Positions 1 through 8,313 of a DNA stretch of 64,000 nt are shown one piece after another (position 1 is the stretch's first letter; each line of letters starts with the position of its first letter). Position numbers and translations under genes: made by a program. Where the stretch lies: assembly GCA_965243695.1 (NCBI GenBank), contig CBDEWC010000045.1:186001-250000 (forward strand), in the 5' to 3' direction. Below the pieces are notes generated by a model. It saw only the letters and a list, made by a program, of their open reading frames with translations, was not told the origin of the DNA and made no database searches. The stretch is from JAKVCB01 sp965243695 (GTDB lineage: Bacteria > Planctomycetota > Planctomycetia > Pirellulales > Lacipirellulaceae).

Positions 1-368
1 TCAAACAGGCCATCTCCGTTGGTATCTTCCAGAAACCGGATCTGACCGACCTGGTCGTCTCCATGTTCGGAGTAACCACGCATTTCGGCAACAAACAGAT
101 TGCCGTTTTCATCGAACGCCATCGCTACCGGATCGGTAACCTGGGGTTCGGCCGCTACCAATTCCATTTTGAATCCGTCAACGACTTTAAAGGTATTGAT
201 CGCAGCGGCCGGTTCGGTCGCTGGCACACGGGGCAGTTGGTCCGCGTAATCAACTTCGGCGGGGAGATCTGCTACCAAGCCACCAAAACCGAAGAGCAGG
301 ATTGCCAGAATGGTTATTTTCAAACCGTCCAAATTATTCAAACCATTCAAACCGTGTTGCAGTGCCAT
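1..368 (-). CDS. PVC-type membrane-bound dehydrogenase / sorbosone-dehydrogenase-like propeller protein (N-terminal part)
   Basis: Only the first ~122 codons lie in the window; the gene continues past base 1. The start at 368 (reverse ATG) gives an N terminus with a hydrophobic segment at about residues 16-33, so export or membrane anchoring is likely. After a linker come the hallmarks of the planctomycete 'putative membrane-bound dehydrogenase' propeller: FKMELVAAEP at ~65-74, DPVAMAFDENGNLFVAEMRG at ~78-97, and a calcium-loop-like LEDTNGDGLF at the edge. In this family the propeller is usually followed by HEAT-like repeats and a CxxCH cytochrome domain, which cannot be seen here. The N terminus is itself repetitive (GLNGLNNLDGL). 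It is divergent from the Gfo/Idh gene at 661, with about 290 bases between. The family is fairly certain; the substrate is unknown. Confidence 0.75.
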   Translation of the reverse strand, partial: MALQHGLNGLNNLDGLKITILAILLFGFGGLVADLPAEVDYADQLPRVPATEPAAAINTFKVVDGFKMELVAAEPQVTDPVAMAFDENGNLFVAEMRGYSEHGDDQVGQIRFLEDTNGDGLF

Positions 369-660
369 GCTGAAAACCAAAACTTGAGTTGCCCGGGTCT
401 GGAACGGAAATACGCAGTCGCGGGTTGAAGTTCGACAGGCCCTGGGAAACAGCCTGTCGAAAGACCACAACGGCCCAGCGGACGCACTCCAACAACGGTG
501 TCTCTTATTGTACCGTTATTGATCGAGCCTGCCACGTATCCCATGCGGCCAGCATGAATCGGTCATCTGCAGAACATGAGTGTACCCACTTTCACAGCTA
601 TAGGTGCACGCGTAAAATTGCACACGGACTTGTGAACACCCAACCACCGAAAGTACTAAA
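369..660. other. divergent intergenic region
   Basis: This 292-base gap separates the minus-strand dehydrogenase from the plus-strand Gfo/Idh gene and so must hold both promoters. Short open frames on both strands overlap each other and show no family motif. No clear -35/-10 pair, operator or terminator could be picked out by eye. Confidence 0.4.
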
Positions 661-1692
661 ATGGCGCACACCCCCATTCGAGTTGGCCTGATTCGTTGCG
701 ATACGCATGGCCTCTGGTATGGGCCACTGATGACCAGCCATGACCCGTTGGTCTTCCAGCGTCCCAAGCCCAACGTCGACGATCCGAATAACGTCTACTC
801 ATGGCAGAGCGGTGGCATCCACATGTTCTTTTACGCCCAGTACGGTTTACCCACCACGATGACCGTACCCTTTGTAGGAGGCTTTGAGATTGTCAAGTTG
901 TGGGACGTCGACCGCGACGCCGCCGAGCAGGCTAAGGCCGTCTTCCATGGCGTCCCGGAAGTCTGCGATTCGCCCGAACAGTGCAGTGATGATGTCGACC
1001 TGGTGTTCATCGCCGACTGCAACTGGGACGGGGCCGACCATCTGGAACTGGCAACACCAGGGCTCGAAAAGGGAATTCCGACGTTCGTCGACAAGCCGTT
1101 TGCCGACACGGTTTCCAATTGCCGAAAAATGGTCAACCTGGCAAAAAAACGCGGCGTCCCGATCTTCTCCGCATCGATCCTTCGTTTTGAACCCGCCTGG
1201 GAACAGTTCCGCAACCGACTTCCGGAGGTTGGGAACGTGAACTTCGCCACCTTCAGCGGCTATGGCACACATCCCGCAGGGCTTGTCCACACGGTAAGTG
1301 CAACCCAGCTCATGTTTGGTGCAGGCATCAGCACAGTCCAGGTGATGGAAACGGAAAAGCAAACAGCCGTCTGGCTTGATTACGACAACAACCCACGGGC
1401 ACCAGAGAAAGGTGTCATGATTCACACCGAAATGGGAAAGCGACCTTTTACGGGACTTGCGGGCAACGTGTACGGCTCCAGTGCCGATATCAACAAGCTG
1501 GTGCTTGGTGACCAGCAGTATCCGTGGGGTACTGCTGAAATCATTCGACGGATCCAACACATGGTCGAAACGCGCACCACACCGACCGAACTTGAGGACA
1601 TGATTGAAGCAATCGCAGTGATTGAGGCCTTCGGCGAGTCGAAGTCCAGCGGCCAGGCAGCCAAGGTCGCCGATTACCTTCACGGATCTTAG
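661..1692 (+). CDS. Gfo/Idh/MocA-family oxidoreductase
   Basis: This 343-residue protein is likely an NAD(P)-dependent oxidoreductase acting on a sugar or sugar-derived compound. The N terminus (IRVGLIRCDTHGLWYGPLM) replaces the usual GxGxxG by a longer insert that carries the nucleotide loop. The family's conserved segment is present: VDLVFIADCNWDGADHLELA, then GIPTFVDKPFADT at ~136-148, where Lys of DKP is the usual catalytic or NAD-contacting residue. The C-terminal half forms the substrate-binding part and ends with the family's helix (EDMIEAIAVIEAFGESKSSG). A related C-terminal fragment is found at 9313-9561. The substrate cannot be read from sequence. The ATG at 661 starts directly at the conserved strand. 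Confidence 0.8.
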   Translation: MAHTPIRVGLIRCDTHGLWYGPLMTSHDPLVFQRPKPNVDDPNNVYSWQSGGIHMFFYAQYGLPTTMTVPFVGGFEIVKLWDVDRDAAEQAKAVFHGVPEVCDSPEQCSDDVDLVFIADCNWDGADHLELATPGLEKGIPTFVDKPFADTVSNCRKMVNLAKKRGVPIFSASILRFEPAWEQFRNRLPEVGNVNFATFSGYGTHPAGLVHTVSATQLMFGAGISTVQVMETEKQTAVWLDYDNNPRAPEKGVMIHTEMGKRPFTGLAGNVYGSSADINKLVLGDQQYPWGTAEIIRRIQHMVETRTTPTELEDMIEAIAVIEAFGESKSSGQAAKVADYLHGS

Positions 1693-1963
1693 CATCCATT
1701 TTTGCAGTCCCCCGTATTGCAAGCAGTGGATGGGGCTATCACCTCCGCCGGGAGAATGTCCGTCACGTCCATACGAACTAATGAAGTCAACCACCCTGAT
1801 AATCTTGAGCTATGTCGTGGCTCAGCAACCATCGGTTTGTTTCCCTACCAGTTCGCGGTAAAATAGCTGCCCGCCCACCGGTGTGACCACCTAGCATCGA
1901 CCAAGCAGCCACATAGATATCCGCCTCTACCGACCTGATGACCTGCCCATCCTCAAACAACTC

Positions 1964-2398
1964 ATGGTCGAGGTCTTCGACGGCGTGTCGATGGACCAGG
2001 CCATCGAGCACGAGTTTGGTGCCATCGGTGGAGGTGACTGGAAGTGGCGCAAGGCCCGCCAATTGGATGTGGACGTTAATCGCAAGGCGGCCACAATTTT
2101 TGTGGCCGAAGTCGATGGACAAATTGTTGCTTTCATCACGACCTGGCAGGACCAGGCGGCTGGAATCGGTCACATCCCCAATCTGAGTGTTGCAAAAGAG
2201 TTCCAAGACCGCGGAATGGGACGCAAGTTGATCCAGCACGCATTGGACTACTTTCGCCAGAGCCGCCTGACGCACGCCAAAATTGAAACGGTCGTTCAAA
2301 ACGAGACCGGCAACCACCTTTACCAGTCTGTTGGCTTCCGCGAGATCGCGCGGCAAATCCACTACGTGGGAGACTTACGTGAGATGGAAGGTTCGTAG
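1964..2398 (+). CDS. GNAT-family N-acetyltransferase, start codon doubtful
   Basis: This acetyl-CoA-dependent acetyltransferase shows the GNAT motif A core: IPNLSVAKEFQDRGMGRKLI with the Q/RxxGxG/A-type pyrophosphate loop (QDRGMG), followed by ETGNHLYQSVGF of motif B. Substrate unknown. The first standard start codon (1964) lies inside the fold. The open frame continues upstream to a stop at 1892 and encodes DIRLYRPDDLPILKQLMVE, which is a typical first strand and helix of a GNAT protein. The codon just before it, at 1913-1915, is ATA, where an ATG would be expected. The real start is therefore either ATA at 1913, a mutated start, or a base-call error. It stands alone between two unrelated genes. 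Confidence 0.75.
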   Translation: MVEVFDGVSMDQAIEHEFGAIGGGDWKWRKARQLDVDVNRKAATIFVAEVDGQIVAFITTWQDQAAGIGHIPNLSVAKEFQDRGMGRKLIQHALDYFRQSRLTHAKIETVVQNETGNHLYQSVGFREIARQIHYVGDLREMEGS

Positions 2399-2443
2399 GA
2401 CCAGCGCGGCTAACCTGGAATCCGCCGGTGGTCCTCCACACAG

Positions 2444-3115
2444 TTATCCAAACCGAATGGGGGCAAAAAACTCAGGCTTATGAAAGCGTAATTCCACAGG
2501 AATCAGGTTCCACATGGCCCAATGAGGATGTGAGGTGGCGTCTCCACATTTATAGAAATTGGCTCGCCAAATGGTCAGCGGATCCCTGTTTACAGGTCCC
2601 ACAAAAGATTCGAACAACTCAAAGGGGACAAAAAACTCAAGAACCCACTCGACCGACTCGGTAATTTCCGGGTCAACCACCTTAGGCATGGAGTGAAAAA
2701 TACGCACCAGGTCGAGACGTGCGTCATCAATTTCTACCGGATCATACCGAATCGCTGCCGACTGGGCATTGTAGTGGGCCAGCAGAGTACCTCCACAATT
2801 GATTTCAAAGTTGAAGTAACCGCGACCAGCAACTGGCTCCACAAACCACTCTACACAACTGTCGGCACACATCCGTCCATTGCGTGTGGTATCAACACAC
2901 CGCACATAACGGTCGCTCACATGAAAGATGACGTGAACCCCGGTGTCATCGTATATTACTTTGGCCAGGGTCTGAGGACGATGGTTGCTGCTTTTCTCAT
3001 GAAAATTTGCGATTTCCAGTGCAGGAATATTTCCCCACACGGGGCCATCCCAATCACCAGTGAAAGTTGGGACCAGTGAGGTTTTTTCCATCGTGTAATT
3101 CTGCATAACGGCCAC
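2444..3115 (-). CDS. carbohydrate-binding family 9-like domain protein
   Basis: This 223-residue protein has no signal peptide. It resembles the CBM9-like (carb-bd_fam9) domain found at the end of many planctomycete hydrolases but here stands alone. Family-like features are DWDGPVWGNIPALEIANF near the N terminus, the strand VIYDDTGVHVIFHVSDRYVRC, the acidic turn DSCVEWFVEPV, FNFEINCGGTLLAHYN, and the C-terminal IWRANFYKCGDATSHPHWAMW. Aromatic residues in these strands are those that usually contact sugar. The start could be 3115 or the next Met four codons on. Its binding partner is unknown. Confidence 0.65.
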   Translation of the reverse strand: MAVMQNYTMEKTSLVPTFTGDWDGPVWGNIPALEIANFHEKSSNHRPQTLAKVIYDDTGVHVIFHVSDRYVRCVDTTRNGRMCADSCVEWFVEPVAGRGYFNFEINCGGTLLAHYNAQSAAIRYDPVEIDDARLDLVRIFHSMPKVVDPEITESVEWVLEFFVPFELFESFVGPVNRDPLTIWRANFYKCGDATSHPHWAMWNLIPVELRFHKPEFFAPIRFG

Positions 3116-3429
3116 TTACCTTTTTCGTACGGATCAACTTTATTTTGCTTTTTGTGCAAACCACGAGCATGCCATCACAATTTACTCCAAACGGACCTAT
3201 TCTCCAATGCGCAGGTCTTGCCAGTCCTGGTAAACAAAGAAGGGTCCTTCGGTGACTCACTACCAACTGACCTAAAAAGTCATTTTGGACCTTACCCCTG
3301 TTCATAGTCTACCAACGGGAACATCAAGCGTCTGGACATCGTCCCAGACCAACTTCTGGCCCAGCGACCGATGTCCGGCTGGCCTGGATACGGACCCCGA
3401 TCGATGGTCTTTCACTTTGTGGATCCGGA
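3116..3429. other. degenerate or noncoding stretch before the amidohydrolase remnant
   Basis: No intact gene was seen. On the plus strand, 3308-3440 stays open in a different frame from the downstream remnant and contains MVFHFVDPE, which could be what is left of the missing N-terminal half of the amidohydrolase. The similarity is too weak to be sure. Confidence 0.3.
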
Positions 3430-4001
3430 ATGTATGGCGTACGGGTCTGTGGTGAGTGGAAGTTTCGGATGCTGCTGGATGATCCACGCTGCATTAACCT
3501 CTACCGAAAGGCTGGTGAATTGGGCTGCCCGGTCGTTCTCCACCTCGACGTTCCCTATCTGAAAGGGGCAAACGGCGAGAGACAATATGATGACACGTGG
3601 TATGGTGGCACGGTGGCCAACCTGGAACGGACGCTCGTCGCTCGTCCCGATATCGTATTCATCGGGCATGCCCCTGGATTCCGGCGGGAAAGCAGCGGTG
3701 CCGCCCAGGACGCCCCGGAAATCTACCCGACCAGCTCGGTGGTCCCGGGAGGAAAACTGGTTTCGCTGTTCGAAATTTATCCCAACCTGCAGGCCGACCT
3801 GTCAGCCGGATCGCCACTGACGGCCCTCGATAGAGATCCTGAACATGCCAAACGGTTTTTCAACCAGTTTGCGGGCCAACTCCTTTTTGGCCGCGACCAT
3901 TACGGGGCGAATTACAAGACTTTCTGGTCACGCTCGACCTTCCCGAGGCAATTTCGAACAAGATCTATTATGAGAACGCGCAGCGACTGGTACACTCATA
4001 A
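3430..4001 (+). pseudogene. amidohydrolase-2 family C-terminal remnant, frameshifted
   Basis: The reading frame from 3430 encodes a metal-dependent amidohydrolase C-terminal half: GVRVCGEWKFRMLLDDPRC, GCPVVLHLDVPYL (with the barrel His), PDIVFIGHAPGF, then LLFGRDHYGANYKTF. At about 3926-3929 the frame breaks. The next frame continues with LVTLDLPEAISNKIYYENAQ and ends properly at TAA 3999-4001, a typical family ending. One missing T in a T-run (ttt for tttt) explains the break. The N-terminal half of the barrel, with the usual HxH metal motif, is absent. Either this is a true pseudogene or the frameshift is a sequencing error on top of a truncation. Left unrepaired, translation would run on to 4029. 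Confidence 0.7.
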
Positions 4002-4110
4002 GTCGAAACCGACACTACGGCTTGCCTGACAGTAGAGCAAAACCGGGATCGCAAACGATCAAGAAAAATATAGACTGTTGAATCCGCCTTTTCATTCCAG
4101 GAGAAGTCGC

Positions 4111-4494
4111 ATGACCGAACGCAGCCTCGACGTACCGCTCAAAACAGCTTCTTGGCCTGCGGATCCCCTGCCCGAGATGCCGCTGGCCGCTGAGCAGATC
4201 ACCGCCGGTCAGCCAGTGGCCCGGGGCACCGTGATCCACCAGTCCAAGGACAAAAAGGTCTCTTGCGGCTACTGGACTTGCACCGAGGGAGAATTTGACT
4301 GGGTTTTCCAATGGGATGAATTCGTACACGTGTTCGAAGGCGAAGTCACGATCACTGACGAGTATGAAAATGTCTACTCGCTGGGACCGAATGACTCGGC
4401 ACATTTCCCCTCAGGCCTTAAAACCCACTGGCATGTCAAAACTTTTGTCAGGAAGTACTTCGTTCTCCGCACTCCTGAACCATTTGAGTTGTGA
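4111..4494 (+). CDS. cupin protein of the DUF861 / Cupin_3 type
   Basis: This small single-domain cupin, about 127 residues from ATG 4111, was chosen over an in-frame upstream ATG because AGGAGAAG lies just before it (about 4098-4105). The core is GYWTCTEGEFDWVFQWDEFVHVFEGEV, then DSAHFPSGLKTHWHVKTFVRKYFVL. The pattern matches the Cupin_3 family known from (S)-ureidoglycine aminohydrolase-like and sugar-related small cupins. The barrel His/Glu set is only partly conserved. It is first in a co-directional run with the VOC, DapA-like, Gfo/Idh and aldo/keto reductase genes. The exact reaction is unknown. Confidence 0.75.
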   Translation: MTERSLDVPLKTASWPADPLPEMPLAAEQITAGQPVARGTVIHQSKDKKVSCGYWTCTEGEFDWVFQWDEFVHVFEGEVTITDEYENVYSLGPNDSAHFPSGLKTHWHVKTFVRKYFVLRTPEPFEL

Positions 4495-4565
4495 GTGTTT
4501 GACCGCAGCGCGCTGCAAATCCAAAATTCCTTTTATTGCTTTCTCTCGCATCCATTGAGTCCTCC

Positions 4566-5018
4566 ATGGCCATCACCCGCGTTCACCATCACGCGTTTAC
4601 TGTCAGTAACATGGACCGGTCGCTCACGTTCTATCGCGACCAGCTTGGCTTTACGCTGATGTATGACAAGGTCCGAGAGAACCTTCCGGCCTATGACAAA
4701 GTGATGCAACTTGCCGACGTGAAACTCCGAGTCGTGTTGTTGAGCGACCCAACTGACGAAGCCATCATCGCGCTTTTGGAATACCACCACCCACAACCAA
4801 CGGTTCGCGAGATGAGCAATAGTTTCGTTGGATCTTCAGCCCTGGCGGTACAAACCGACGACATCGATGCCGATTACGCACGACTCCTGGAAGCAGGCGT
4901 TCCGTTCACGAGTGAACCGGTTGACGTGGTCCGTGATGGAAAAATTGCAGCACGCCTGGTTTATGCATTGGATCCTGACAATATCGCCATTGAACTCTAC
5001 CAACCAGCCACCGACTGA
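4566..5018 (+). CDS. VOC-family (glyoxalase/dioxygenase fold) protein
   Basis: A single protein of about 150 residues made of two beta-alpha-beta-beta-beta units. Key segments are ITRVHHHAFTVSNMDRSLTF (metal-ligand His in the first strand), RDQLGFTLMYDKVRENLPAY, and the closing LDPDNIAIELYQP, whose Glu is the usual last metal ligand. The start at 4566 was preferred to the ATG ten codons upstream because the conserved first strand begins right there. It is a paralogue of the minus-strand gene at 10475 (same IREV/VREMSNSFVGSSALAV pattern). Neighbours suggest a role in sugar-acid or aldehyde turnover; the substrate is not known. Confidence 0.8.
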   Translation: MAITRVHHHAFTVSNMDRSLTFYRDQLGFTLMYDKVRENLPAYDKVMQLADVKLRVVLLSDPTDEAIIALLEYHHPQPTVREMSNSFVGSSALAVQTDDIDADYARLLEAGVPFTSEPVDVVRDGKIAARLVYALDPDNIAIELYQPATD

Positions 5019-5087
5019 CCAGGCACGGACTCAACCGGGAAAAATACGCAAACCACCCTGCCTCACAAACCTTCTGACTGATTTTCC

Positions 5088-6002
5088 ATGCATGCACTCG
5101 ATGGTGTCGTACCAGTAATCCCTACTCCGTTTTCTGACGACGAGTCGATTGACGAGTCGTCACTTCGCCAGGCCATTGAATTTGTTGCCCAGTGCGAAAT
5201 GGCTGCCCTTTGCCTGCCCGCTTATGGTAGTGAATTTTACAAGCTCACCGACGTCGAACGTGAAACGGTTGTGGGAATCGCAATCGACCAGGCCAGCGGA
5301 AAAATTCCGATCGTTGCCCAGGCCAATCACCCCTCGGTCAAAGTTGCCTGTGACCTGGCCCGTCGTTACGAACAGATGGGGGCCGACATTGTCAGCTTTG
5401 CCATCCCCCGCCAGTTTGGCGCCACCGATGCCGACCGGCTCGATTACTGTGGACAGATCGCCGAGGCGGTAACATGTCCGGTGCTCGTTCAAGACTTCAA
5501 CCCGGGTGGTCCCACGGTGGGAGTGGAATTTATTGAGGCCGCACACCAGGCCCATCCAAATATTGCCTATTTCAAACTCGAAGAACCCCTGGTCGTCGAC
5601 AAACTGGTCCAAATCCGCGACAAACTAGGCCCCAAGGTAGGAATCCTTGGAGGCTGGGGTGGCTACTACATGATCGAGTCGCTTCCGGCGGGGATCTGCG
5701 GGATCATGCCCGGCGTACCCATTTGCGATCTGCTGGCAAAAGTTTACCGAACCCATCGCGAGGGAGATCCACTAACCGCCTACGAACTCTTCAGCAAGCT
5801 ATTACCTTACATTGCATTTTCACTCCAGGACTTCGAGCTATTTCTACAAATGGAAAAACGCCTGATGGTTCGGCGAGGTCTGTTCACAACTGCCCGCTGC
5901 CGTTCGTTAACCCGTACACTCAGTGTTGAGGTCTCATCGCACCTGGACTTTCTTCTCGATCAGATGGAAATGGTTTTGAACGATGAAAACCTGACCCATT
6001 AA
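5088..6002 (+). CDS. dihydrodipicolinate synthase / N-acetylneuraminate lyase family protein
   Basis: A class I aldolase-type TIM barrel of 304 residues, the normal length for the DapA/NanA family. The N terminus (LDGVVPVIPTPFSDDESIDE) is diagnostic. The Schiff-base lysine lies in IAYFKLEEPL at about residue 163. The glycine-rich strand GILGGWGGYYMIESL near 185-199 follows. It lacks the strict GTTGE motif of true DapA (here AYGSEFYKLT), so it more likely acts as a 2-keto-acid aldolase or lyase in sugar-acid catabolism than in lysine synthesis. It starts 69 bases after the VOC gene and 24 bases before the next oxidoreductase, which suggests one transcript. Confidence 0.85.
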   Translation: MHALDGVVPVIPTPFSDDESIDESSLRQAIEFVAQCEMAALCLPAYGSEFYKLTDVERETVVGIAIDQASGKIPIVAQANHPSVKVACDLARRYEQMGADIVSFAIPRQFGATDADRLDYCGQIAEAVTCPVLVQDFNPGGPTVGVEFIEAAHQAHPNIAYFKLEEPLVVDKLVQIRDKLGPKVGILGGWGGYYMIESLPAGICGIMPGVPICDLLAKVYRTHREGDPLTAYELFSKLLPYIAFSLQDFELFLQMEKRLMVRRGLFTTARCRSLTRTLSVEVSSHLDFLLDQMEMVLNDENLTH

Positions 6003-6025
6003 AAAAACTGATTCCTACAGCCACC

Positions 6026-6940
6026 ATGAATCCACCACTAAGGATCGGGATGATCGGCCTCGACACGTCGCACGTGCCGAGCTTTACCAAATTACTGAAT
6101 GATTCAAGCGAGGAATATCACGTTCCAGGAGGTCGTGTCACCGCCGCCTACCCGGGTGGCTCAAAAGATTTCGAACTCAGCTGGGGGCGTGTCAAAGGGT
6201 ATACCAAAGAACTTCGTGACAAGTTTGGCGTTGAGATCCTTGATAGCCCGGCAGCTGTCGCCGAAGCTGTCGACATGGTATTCATCACGTCGGTCGATGG
6301 GCGCGTTCATCTTCAACAGTTTCGTGAGACTGTTCCTTTTAAACGCCCGACCTTTATTGACAAACCACTTGCCTTGAACACACAAGAGGCGGAAGACATT
6401 TTCCACATCGCGGACAAGGCAGGTATTGCCGTTACCAGCAGTTCGGCGATGAGGTTCATCGATTTACTGGTCGACTCCGCTGCCAGAACCGACGACCCCG
6501 TTCTAGGGTGCAATGCCTTTGGCCCGATGCCTGAACAACCGACCCAGCCAGGCTTGTTCTGGTATGGAATCCACACCATGGAAATGGTGGTGACCGTGAT
6601 GGGCACCGGCTGCCAGGAAGTGCGCGTCGTGCGAACAGACGACGCTGATCTTGTCACCCTGCGTTACGCTGATGGACGACTTGCGTCGCTCCATGGACTC
6701 CGCAACGGCACCAACCAATTCGGGATTGTTACCCACAGGGCCGAAGAGGGACACCACTTCATTGACATCACCGAAAAACCTCAGCTACGCTATGCAGGAC
6801 TGCTCAAAGCGATTATGAACTGCCTTCCAAACCAGGCAACGCCTGTCCCACCTGAGGAAACGTTGGAAGTAATTCGTCTTCTTGAAGCAGCTAACGAAAG
6901 TCGTCAAGCAGATGGGAAAACGGTTTACGTAGCCCGGTGA
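6026..6940 (+). CDS. Gfo/Idh/MocA-family oxidoreductase
   Basis: 304 residues. The N terminus, LRIGMIGLDTSHVPSFTKLL, has the 'GLDTSH' variant of the nucleotide loop seen in one planctomycete subgroup. The catalytic segment is RPTFIDKPLALNTQEAEDIF (Lys of DKP). VDMVFITSVDGRVHLQQF is the strand before it. GLFWYGIHTMEMVVTVMG (with a conserved His) is the substrate-side motif of this subgroup. It is closer in style to that subgroup than to the gene at 661. The spacing to the DapA-like gene is 23 bases, so co-transcription is likely. It probably oxidises or reduces a sugar derivative with NAD(P). Confidence 0.85.
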   Translation: MNPPLRIGMIGLDTSHVPSFTKLLNDSSEEYHVPGGRVTAAYPGGSKDFELSWGRVKGYTKELRDKFGVEILDSPAAVAEAVDMVFITSVDGRVHLQQFRETVPFKRPTFIDKPLALNTQEAEDIFHIADKAGIAVTSSSAMRFIDLLVDSAARTDDPVLGCNAFGPMPEQPTQPGLFWYGIHTMEMVVTVMGTGCQEVRVVRTDDADLVTLRYADGRLASLHGLRNGTNQFGIVTHRAEEGHHFIDITEKPQLRYAGLLKAIMNCLPNQATPVPPEETLEVIRLLEAANESRQADGKTVYVAR

Positions 6941-6991
6941 TGCGATTTACTTTTAACTAGCCAACGTGATTGTTGATTGACACTAACACCA

Positions 6992-7987
6992 ATGAAATAC
7001 CGCACACTTGGAAATACCGACCTTGAACTCTCAACCGTTTCACTGGGGTGTTGGGCATTTATGGGAGGGGACCTGTGGGGAAATCAGGAACAACACGAAC
7101 TTGATGAAATTGTCGCCGCTGCGCTGGACTTGGGAATCAATCTTTTCGACACGGCAGAAGGTTATGGCGATGGTTGCTCCGAACAACGACTTGGGCAGGC
7201 GCTTGCCAGTCGGCGAAACAGTGCCCTGATTGCGACCAAAGTAAGCGGGCAGCACCTTGCACCAGGCGATTTGCGTAAGGCGTGTGAACGGAGTCTCACG
7301 AATCTCGGGACCGACACGATTGATCTTTACCAGTTGCACTGGCCAAACCATTCGATTCCGCTGGCCGATTCAGTCGGAGCACTTACGGCTCTTCAGGAAG
7401 AGGGAAAAGTGCGCGAGATCGGCGTCAGCAACTTCGGCCCCCTCGACTTGGAAGAGCTCGTCCATACGGGGCGGGTTGAATCGAACCAGCTTCTCTACAG
7501 CATGCTGGCTCGCATGATTGAACACGAGGTCGTCCCCCGCTGCATCGAACATCAACTCAGTATCCTTTGCTATTCTCCACTTGCCCAGGGTCTGCTCAGC
7601 GGGAAATGGAAAACGGCCGACGAAGTCCCCGAAAGCCGGGCTCGCAATCGCCTGTTTTCGTGCGAGAGGCCTGAAACCGTACATGATGAACCTGGCTGCG
7701 AGGAACAGATGTTTGCTACCCTGGCCAGGATTCGAGAAATCGGCAGCGAACTCGGGCAGTCGATGGCAACTGTTGCTCTAGCCTGGTGCCTGCACAAGCC
7801 TGGTGTGACAACCGTGCTGGCCGGTGCACGTTCACCGGAACAGGTCGCGCTCAATGCAAAGGCTGCCCAGTTGGAACTCGCCCCGGACACTGTCCGCCAA
7901 CTCGATGAAGCATCCCAACCGGTCAAAGACTGGCTTGGGACCAATCTCGATATCCTGTTAACCGGAAAACAGGCTCGACTTCGTTAA
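6992..7987 (+). CDS. aldo/keto reductase
   Basis: A NADPH-dependent carbonyl reductase fold of about 331 residues. The family tetrad is visible: Asp in NLFDTAEGYGDGCSEQRLG, the Tyr five residues on, Lys in LIATKVSGQ, and His in DLYQLHWPN. The C-terminal cofactor-binding strand is VTTVLAGARSPEQVALNAKA. A TTG five codons upstream (6977) is open but the ATG at 6992 starts at the conserved MKYRTLGNTDLELS. It ends the co-directional run that began at 4111. A second AKR lies at 34570. The substrate is unknown. Confidence 0.88.
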   Translation: MKYRTLGNTDLELSTVSLGCWAFMGGDLWGNQEQHELDEIVAAALDLGINLFDTAEGYGDGCSEQRLGQALASRRNSALIATKVSGQHLAPGDLRKACERSLTNLGTDTIDLYQLHWPNHSIPLADSVGALTALQEEGKVREIGVSNFGPLDLEELVHTGRVESNQLLYSMLARMIEHEVVPRCIEHQLSILCYSPLAQGLLSGKWKTADEVPESRARNRLFSCERPETVHDEPGCEEQMFATLARIREIGSELGQSMATVALAWCLHKPGVTTVLAGARSPEQVALNAKAAQLELAPDTVRQLDEASQPVKDWLGTNLDILLTGKQARLR

Positions 7988-8313
7988 CGGCAAGTCAAAT
8001 TTGGATAAAACGCGGAGTGGTTACCTTATCGTTTTCTTGTAATATTACCTACTTGTGGAATCATTCTGATGATCGCAGCTGGTAACCATTACAACACGAC
8101 GTCTGCCCGCTTGGTGAGCGTTCAGAAAGTTTGGTTCCCATAGACTGGCCACCGAAGACTGGAAACGTCAGTCTCGCCTGGCAGAGAAATTCTGTGCCAA
8201 TTGTTTCTCCGGGTCTTTTGCAATACCATGGCAAGCGATTTGCAATCCAATTCGTTGAACAGGCGTCCTATGCTTTGCACGGCTTATCCAACCCCCAACC
8301 CCAACAATAAATC
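7988..8313. other. intergenic region with a distant 8-bp inverted repeat
   Basis: A 326-base gap without a gene. TGGTTACC at 8019-8026 is matched exactly as an inverted copy at 8081-8088, 54 bases apart. This is too far apart for a simple terminator and could be chance. A C/A-rich stretch (about 8289-8308) sits just before the next start. Confidence 0.4.

Noticed and set aside
847..1794. 315-codon open frame on the minus strand across the Gfo/Idh gene
   Set aside because: It is antisense to a gene with clear family motifs and has no recognisable domain of its own; it arises from codon bias.
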